Part shown: positions 60,601-64,000 of the stretch, piece after piece
Layout of the letters: each line of letters begins with the position of its first letter
Numbering within the stretch: position 1 is the stretch's first letter
Assembly (NCBI RefSeq): GCF_003955735.1
Contig: NZ_CP034464.1
Coordinates: 3,968,001 to 4,032,000 of the forward strand
DNA from: Undibacterium parvum
GTDB lineage: Bacteria; Pseudomonadota; Gammaproteobacteria; Burkholderiales; Burkholderiaceae_D
DNA: 64,000 bases
Reading direction: 5' to 3'
The notes under the pieces: generated by a model
Databases searched by the model: none
What the model was told of the DNA's origin: nothing
The model's input: the letters and a program-made list of their open reading frames with translations, nothing else
Made by a program: the position numbers and the translations under genes

Positions 60601-61671
60601 GGCGGTATCGATTACCAGCAAACCATAATTGGGCAAAGGCTTGCCGATAGTCACAGGCTGGTTTAACTGCAGTTCGGCCAGGCTGGCCGAGACCGTCGCC
60701 TCGGTCGGGCCATAGGTGTTAAATAATTGCCGTCCCGGTTTGACCCAGCGTGTCACCAGTGTCTCTGGGCACATCTCGCCGCCCAGATTAATAATGCGCA
60801 AACTAGGCACGTCGCGGCTAAACAAGGCCAGTAAGGTCGGTACTGCATGCAGTACCGTGACTTGGTTTTGGTTCAGTGCTTGTGGCAGCGCATCGGGATC
60901 TAAGGCTACCTCGCGCGGGGCTATCCACAGACAGGCGCCGACCAGATAACTGATCCAGATTTCTTCAAACGACATATCAAAGGCAACCGAAAAACCCTGA
61001 TACACACGGTCTGTGCTGCGCACCCCCAGCACGCTGTTTTCGCTGCGCAAAAAATGGCAGATACTACCCTGAGTAATCACTATACCCTTGGGTTTGCCGG
61101 TCGATCCTGAGGTGTAAATTACATACGCAGGGTCGCTGGGCGAGCTGCCTTGACGGCGCAATAAAGGCGAATCTGATGCCTGCAACAGATCTTCGGCGCA
61201 CCAGACTTGGCAGGGCAGGCTGCTCAGTTGTGGCGCTAGCGCCTGGCAACTAAGAATGCCAAAGGCTTGCGCATCTTCCAGGCAGACTGCGATACGCTCA
61301 ACTGGTGTATCTGCATCAAACGGCAACCAGGCCGCACCGCTCTTGGCGATGGCGGCCTGCATGACTAATAAATCGATACCGCGTGGCAGCCACAGACCAA
61401 TAATCTGCCCCGGCCTGACGCCAGCCGCGATCAGCTGCGATGCAGCGCGGTCGGCTTGCTCATTGAGTTGCGCATAACTTAGCGTCTGCTCGCCCAAGAT
61501 CAGGGCTGGTTGCTCGGCGAATTGCGTGGCACTGGCTTCGAGTAGATCGGCCAAGATCTCCTTGCGTATCAGTTCAGGCTGGGTCGCACCGTACAAAATA
61601 TCTGGATGCTTAAGGATTCCGGACTTGCTTTCGGATTGAGTCGGTATGGCAGTGGCGCTAGTGTGAGGCAT
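57610..61671 (-). CDS. Single-module membrane NRPS of the Pls/PosA type
   Basis: A 1353-residue protein. Adenylation domain (about 45-528): TSGSTGKPKG (187-196), NTYGPTE (318-324), YRTGD (410-414) and Lys519 in SGKID. Carrier domain (about 545-615) with Ser577 in GGHSLLA. Then three tandem modules of membrane helices followed by a left-handed beta-helix of acyltransferase type; each opens with LLGAKIGK-like (near 753, 1002, 1244) and ends with W(R/L)G(S/C)PA (848, 1097, 1339). This A-T-membrane-triple-domain layout is that of epsilon-poly-L-lysine synthetase and relatives, which make amino acid homopolymers or conjugates. Eight-residue-pocket reading (by eye): D-M-E-H-I-L-T-V-S, substrate unknown. 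The PPTase gene follows. Confidence 0.85.
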   Translation of the reverse strand: MPHTSATAIPTQSESKSGILKHPDILYGATQPELIRKEILADLLEASATQFAEQPALILGEQTLSYAQLNEQADRAASQLIAAGVRPGQIIGLWLPRGIDLLVMQAAIAKSGAAWLPFDADTPVERIAVCLEDAQAFGILSCQALAPQLSSLPCQVWCAEDLLQASDSPLLRRQGSSPSDPAYVIYTSGSTGKPKGIVITQGSICHFLRSENSVLGVRSTDRVYQGFSVAFDMSFEEIWISYLVGACLWIAPREVALDPDALPQALNQNQVTVLHAVPTLLALFSRDVPSLRIINLGGEMCPETLVTRWVKPGRQLFNTYGPTEATVSASLAELQLNQPVTIGKPLPNYGLLVIDTALENGLVLLPRGATGELCITGPGVAQGYLGRPDLTVEKFITNPWASGDYDQRLYRTGDLARIDEDGSVQCLGRSDDQVKIRGFRVELGEIEAVLAKQAGVGTVAVILRQEEGIDHLIAFIVAEADQTLSSALLRANLAAVLPPYMVPGRFESLLEMPRLTSGKIDRKELKNRPLTVLSSSAESDRASNAAEEVLFSALHKLFPGQPVRRELDFFADLGGHSLLAARLVSALRADARFAYFKISDIYQHRHLGQIAMVLAQSQIEIGAETEADRWTPPSDFKRWVCGAAQAIAIPCLVAMRMMQWLAPFFAYHFLTGDADDSIPRAIALSVGVFLLLTIMEFALAILGKWLIVGRLKAGSYPLWGWTYYRWWLADRLIEAAPVYMLSGSSLYVWWLRALGAKIGKDVNIGSMTLRAPDLLEIGDLASIGNASNFENARIERGQLRLGHIKIGQNACVGSYAILEGGVTIGEYGHLEGQSALSEGQSIPARRIWRGSPAHDIGAFEPSSLPARPPVSNLRLAAEAIFFIFGSALIAALFFLPVFPSFVAIDMLDNVETFPWLQGNSIAFQLTKYFILAFPATAILILCTALLSAGIRWSVLPKLKPGSYSVHGNTYCAKWLVNQIQEASLNVLHGVYATVYAPFWYRLLGAKVGKGAEISTALGVVPDMLTLGDETFIADAVLLGDEQIDGGWMSMQPTVISRRSFVGNGAYIPDGTILPENVLIGVHSSAPANETMRNGDTWLGSPAIHLPAREEVKGFPEELTFHPSVWRRIGRTLVETFRIVAPHAMVISVGYTIVLDLMPLADEDLWGEVLYYLLLAGLAYGLGCFAFVLALKWIFMGRYQKSSTPMWTKFVWLSEAITNLYEGIAVPNFMRYLRGTPWLPLVFNLLGSKIGKGVYLDTTDITEFDCVSIGAYSEINALACPQTHLFEDRVMKIDHVKIGERVYMGPRSAVLYSAVVGDDAKLGALTLVMKGEFIPAKSSWRGCPASIAQAIPQL

Positions 61672-61853
61672 AAAAACAAGGCAGACTTTTAGGTGTTAGG
61701 GACGCATAATTGTGCGGCATTAGTGCTGCATTAGCGCATGCTGAAAGCTCGGCTTTTGACCATCAGCGGCGTGGCAGTTTAACATTTTGCCCCGATTTTG
61801 AGTCAAATTTTACAACGCCAGTGGCGCGCCCTGAGTCCTGCATTTTGACGGCT
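61672..61853. other. Upstream region of the NRPS operon
   Basis: The first part of the 315-base gap to fkpB. It contains A/T-rich sequence with no promoter I can fix, and the rest of the gap is the fkpB terminator and repeat copy F. Confidence 0.45.
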
Positions 61854-61880
61854 AAAAAAATCCTCCGGGGTTCCGGAGGA
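61854..61880 (-). terminator. Intrinsic terminator downstream of the FKBP gene
   Basis: On the minus strand, an 8-bp stem TCCTCCGG / CCGGAGGA with a 4-base loop is followed by seven Ts (61860-61854). It ends the FKBP transcript before the NRPS operon. Confidence 0.88.
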
Positions 61881-61884
61881 TTCA

Positions 61885-61968
61885 TATACTAGCCAGGGGT
61901 ATCTACCTAAGTGACTGGCTCGCGCATATACTATATGCGCGAACGCGGTGCAGATAAGCATACTCCCC
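61885..61968. repeat. Dispersed intergenic repeat, copy F (84 bp)
   Basis: It starts TATACTAGCCAGGGGTAT and ends CATACTCCCC, with a central CGCGCATATACTATATGCGCG-like inverted repeat (about 61921-61941). It is 3' of the FKBP gene, directly before its terminator. Confidence 0.6.
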
Positions 61969-61986
61969 TAAAAACCGGAATTCGTA

Positions 61987-62343
61987 TTAAACGCCCAGCA
62001 ATTCAACTTCAAAAATCAAAGTCGCGTTCGCTGGGATTACGCCGCCCGCGCCGCGAGGGCCGTAACCGAGTGCCGAAGGGATAGTCAAGACACGGGTGCC
62101 GCCGATTTTCATGCCTTGCACGCCTTCATCCCAACCCTTGATGACTTGGCCTGCGCCCAGCGCGAAAGAAAATGGAGTGCCACGGTCTTTGCTGGAATCG
62201 AATTTTTTACCGGCGCTGCCATCGGCATTTTGCAACCAGCCAGTGTAATGTACGTCTACGTTATTGCCCGCTTGCGCTTCGGCACCGGTGCCGACAACTT
62301 TATCTTCGTATTGCAAACCGGATACGGTAGTGATGCTAGTCAT
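61987..62343 (-). CDS. FKBP-type peptidyl-prolyl cis-trans isomerase
   Basis: A 118-residue single-domain FKBP, cytoplasmic (no signal peptide). VDVHYTGWLQNADGSAGKKFDSSKDRGTPFSFALGAGQVIKGWDEGVQGMKIGGTRVLTIP and YGPRGAGGVIPANATLIFEVELL contain the typical active-site residues (Tyr, Asp, Trp, Ile). AAGGA lies upstream of the ATG. A role in protein folding is expected. Confidence 0.95.
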   Translation of the reverse strand: MTSITTVSGLQYEDKVVGTGAEAQAGNNVDVHYTGWLQNADGSAGKKFDSSKDRGTPFSFALGAGQVIKGWDEGVQGMKIGGTRVLTIPSALGYGPRGAGGVIPANATLIFEVELLGV

Positions 62344-62679
62344 GATGATGTCCTTAGATGTGTTTTAGGGCTTAAACAAAACCGCCCCAGCGTGGTGCTA
62401 GCGTACTATGTTCGGCGCTACGCCTGGCTGGAATAATTTTGCCTAAGCCCTTTGTTTGATGAAAAAACTGGCGCAATTGTAGACCAAAATCGCGTCAGGC
62501 TCAGCGCGCGGCGCGGCTTGCTTTCGTAAAAAATGCGTAAAATTGAGTAAGCGTGCTTGATTTTTCGCAAAATAGTGTAAAAAGAAGCAGGCTTTTTATG
62601 GATAGCTGAGCTTGCCCTGCCTAGGCGCGGTAAAATACGCCTTATCAATTTTGTTCATTTTTTTAAAGCGGTAAACTAC
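62344..62679. other. Divergent promoter region between the FKBP gene and the propeller gene
   Basis: No gene is seen in this 336-base stretch. It must contain promoters for both genes; TAAAAT at about 62631-62636 is a -10 candidate for the propeller gene, but no partner -35 was found. A/T-rich sequence predominates near 62530-62600. Confidence 0.45.
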
Positions 62680-63654
62680 ATGCAGCTTCGTTTTATAGCT
62701 TTATCTTTGGTGTTATCTTCGCTGTTGTCCGCACTGTTTCAAGACGCTAAGGCTGATGTGGTGGTGGTACTTAATTCTCGCGATGCCACCGTGACTTTAC
62801 TCGATCAGGAAACTCAGAAAGAGCTAAGCAGCTTTCCTATCGGTAAAGAGCCACATCATTTAATGGCCACACCGGATAATAAATCCCTGATCGTGGCCAA
62901 CGCAGTTGGTGATGAGTTGGTGTTTCTCGATCCTAAGACCGGGCAGATACAAAGACGCATCAAAGATGTGGCCGATCCGTATCAGATCGGTTTTTCGCCG
63001 AATCAAAAATGGTTTATCTCTAATTCGCTCAGACTCGACCGCGTTGATTTTTATAAATACGACGGCAAGGATTTTACGCTAGTCAATCGCACCCCTTTAG
63101 CTAAACTGCCTAGTCATATGGCCTTTGATGCCGCCAGCACCACGGTCTTCATCACCCAGCAGGGCAGTGATCAAGTCTCGGCGATCGATCTGGCAACGCA
63201 AAAAGTAAAATGGACTATCCCCGTCGGCAAACTGCCAGCCGGTATCGTCATGACGCCGGACGATAAGCATTTGCTAGTCGGTATCATGGGTAAGAATTAT
63301 GTCGAGGTCATAGACTGGCGTACTCAAAAAACCGTCAAGCGCATTACCGCAGGCGAAGGCACGCATAATTTCCGATCCATGGGCGATAAGCGCCACGTGT
63401 TCGTATCTAACCGTACTTCCAATACCATCAATATCATCGATCAAGTGACGCTGGAAAACGTAGGCACCATACCAGTGCCGGGCGGCCCTGATTGTATGGA
63501 GTTGAGCGCCGACGGTAAAACCCTGTGGGCCACGCTGCGCTGGATTAAAAAAGTTGCAGTAATCGATGTCGCCAGCAAAAAAGTCATCAAGCTCATTCCT
63601 GTCGGTCGTTCACCGCATGGCGTGTACTTCTATGACCGTGCGCCGAATATGTAA
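62680..63654 (+). CDS. Exported YVTN/YncE-type beta-propeller protein
   Basis: A 324-residue protein with a signal peptide (1-25, cleavage after DAKA) and a seven-bladed propeller of YVTN-like repeats (e.g. VVVVLNSRDATVTLLDQET, HLLVGIMGKNYVEVIDWRTQK, VAVIDVASKKVIKLIPVGRSPHG). Members of this group occur in the periplasm, some with redox or polysaccharide-linked roles; the specific function is not known. It overlaps the next gene by one base, suggesting one operon with the NodB-like protein. Confidence 0.85.
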   Translation: MQLRFIALSLVLSSLLSALFQDAKADVVVVLNSRDATVTLLDQETQKELSSFPIGKEPHHLMATPDNKSLIVANAVGDELVFLDPKTGQIQRRIKDVADPYQIGFSPNQKWFISNSLRLDRVDFYKYDGKDFTLVNRTPLAKLPSHMAFDAASTTVFITQQGSDQVSAIDLATQKVKWTIPVGKLPAGIVMTPDDKHLLVGIMGKNYVEVIDWRTQKTVKRITAGEGTHNFRSMGDKRHVFVSNRTSNTINIIDQVTLENVGTIPVPGGPDCMELSADGKTLWATLRWIKKVAVIDVASKKVIKLIPVGRSPHGVYFYDRAPNM

Positions 63655-64000
63655 TGAAGAAACCTGCCCGTCCTGCGCTTAAGCTTGCACTGCTGTGCGC
63701 AGCAGCGCTGGGCGTTGTCGCTACTGCCGACGCGGCCATGACCGTAAGTACGACGGCCACAGGTCGCGCCTGCCAAGGCACTATCTACCTCAGTTTCGAT
63801 ACCGGCAGCCAATCGCAAGCCGAACTCATCGCCCAGACTTTAGCTCGTCACCGTATTAAGGCGACGTTTTTTCTGGCGAATGAAAAAACCTTCAACGGCG
63901 ATTATTCACTAGACCCAGCCTGGGCAACTTACTGGAAACAATTGCAGCAAGACGGCCATGCCTTTGGTAGTCATACTTTTGATCACGTGTATTTTTTGCG
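63654..64000 (+). CDS. NodB-like polysaccharide deacetylase, N-terminal part
   Basis: The gene runs off the right edge; 115 residues are visible. A signal peptide (about 1-28, ending ADA) is followed by the NodB motifs IYLSFDTGS (about 44-52; the second Asp of the usual FDDG is Thr) and FGSHTFDH, which carries the HxxxH metal-binding pair. It overlaps the propeller gene stop by one base. Whether the altered motif retains activity is unknown. The family is clear; the substrate (peptidoglycan, chitin, exopolysaccharide) is not. Confidence 0.85.
   Translation, partial: MKKPARPALKLALLCAAALGVVATADAAMTVSTTATGRACQGTIYLSFDTGSQSQAELIAQTLARHRIKATFFLANEKTFNGDYSLDPAWATYWKQLQQDGHAFGSHTFDHVYFL

Overview
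The window is a 64-kb chromosomal segment of a betaproteobacterium. The 16S rRNA gene, the map/glnD arrangement opposite rpsB, a DUF4936 protein and the imuA-imuB-dnaE2 cassette all point to Burkholderiales, probably Oxalobacteraceae of the Undibacterium type. The family is a moderately sure inference and the genus is a guess. No prophage, insertion sequence, integron or CRISPR array was seen.

Layout. 1-920 (minus) is the start of a PIN-PhoH ATPase cut by the window edge, followed by a Bcp-type peroxiredoxin. 1643-9067 (minus) is a lipid A aminoarabinose (L-Ara4N) locus transcribed as Mth938-like protein, arnT, arnB, arnC, arnA formyltransferase, arnA decarboxylase, arnD, with ArnA split into two genes. 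9419-12088 holds alaA and hom. 12193-14401 (minus) holds an NRDE protein, a DUF4936 protein and ygfZ. 14553-19285 (plus) is mltG-tmk-holB-pilZ-GNAT-rlmJ. 19452-25395 is a complete rRNA operon, 16S-tRNA-Ala-tRNA-Ile-23S-5S, with promoter, boxA sites, processing stems and terminator. 26000-30185 (minus) is an RluF-like pseudouridine synthase, glnD and map.

30465-44555 (plus) is the classic translation and envelope cluster rpsB-tsf-pyrH-frr-uppS-cdsA-dxr-rseP-bamA-skp-lpxD-fabZ-lpxA-lpxB. It covers translation factors, UMP kinase, isoprenoid and phospholipid precursors, the outer membrane assembly machine and lipid A synthesis. tatD and an exported ankyrin protein follow.

46647-49734 is a two-gene ABC importer-like system (double permease plus ATPase with a C-terminal extension) behind a 400-bp leader rich in small hairpins. 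A lipoprotein follows. 50477-56172 (minus) is the SOS mutagenesis operon imuA-imuB-dnaE2, with two textbook LexA boxes upstream; the second faces a small divergent ORF. 56870-61671 (minus) is a single-module membrane-bound NRPS of the Pls/PosA type with its own phosphopantetheinyl transferase. The window closes with an FKBP isomerase, an exported beta-propeller protein and the start of a NodB-like deacetylase.

The most unusual signals are: (i) a dispersed intergenic repeat of about 74-84 bp, with six copies whose ends carry CATACTCCCC-like motifs; (ii) the Pls-like NRPS with three tandem membrane plus beta-helix modules; (iii) the second SOS box facing an uncharacterised small gene; (iv) a 12-bp in-frame tandem repeat in dnaE2; and (v) the Ala-Ile order of spacer tRNAs.
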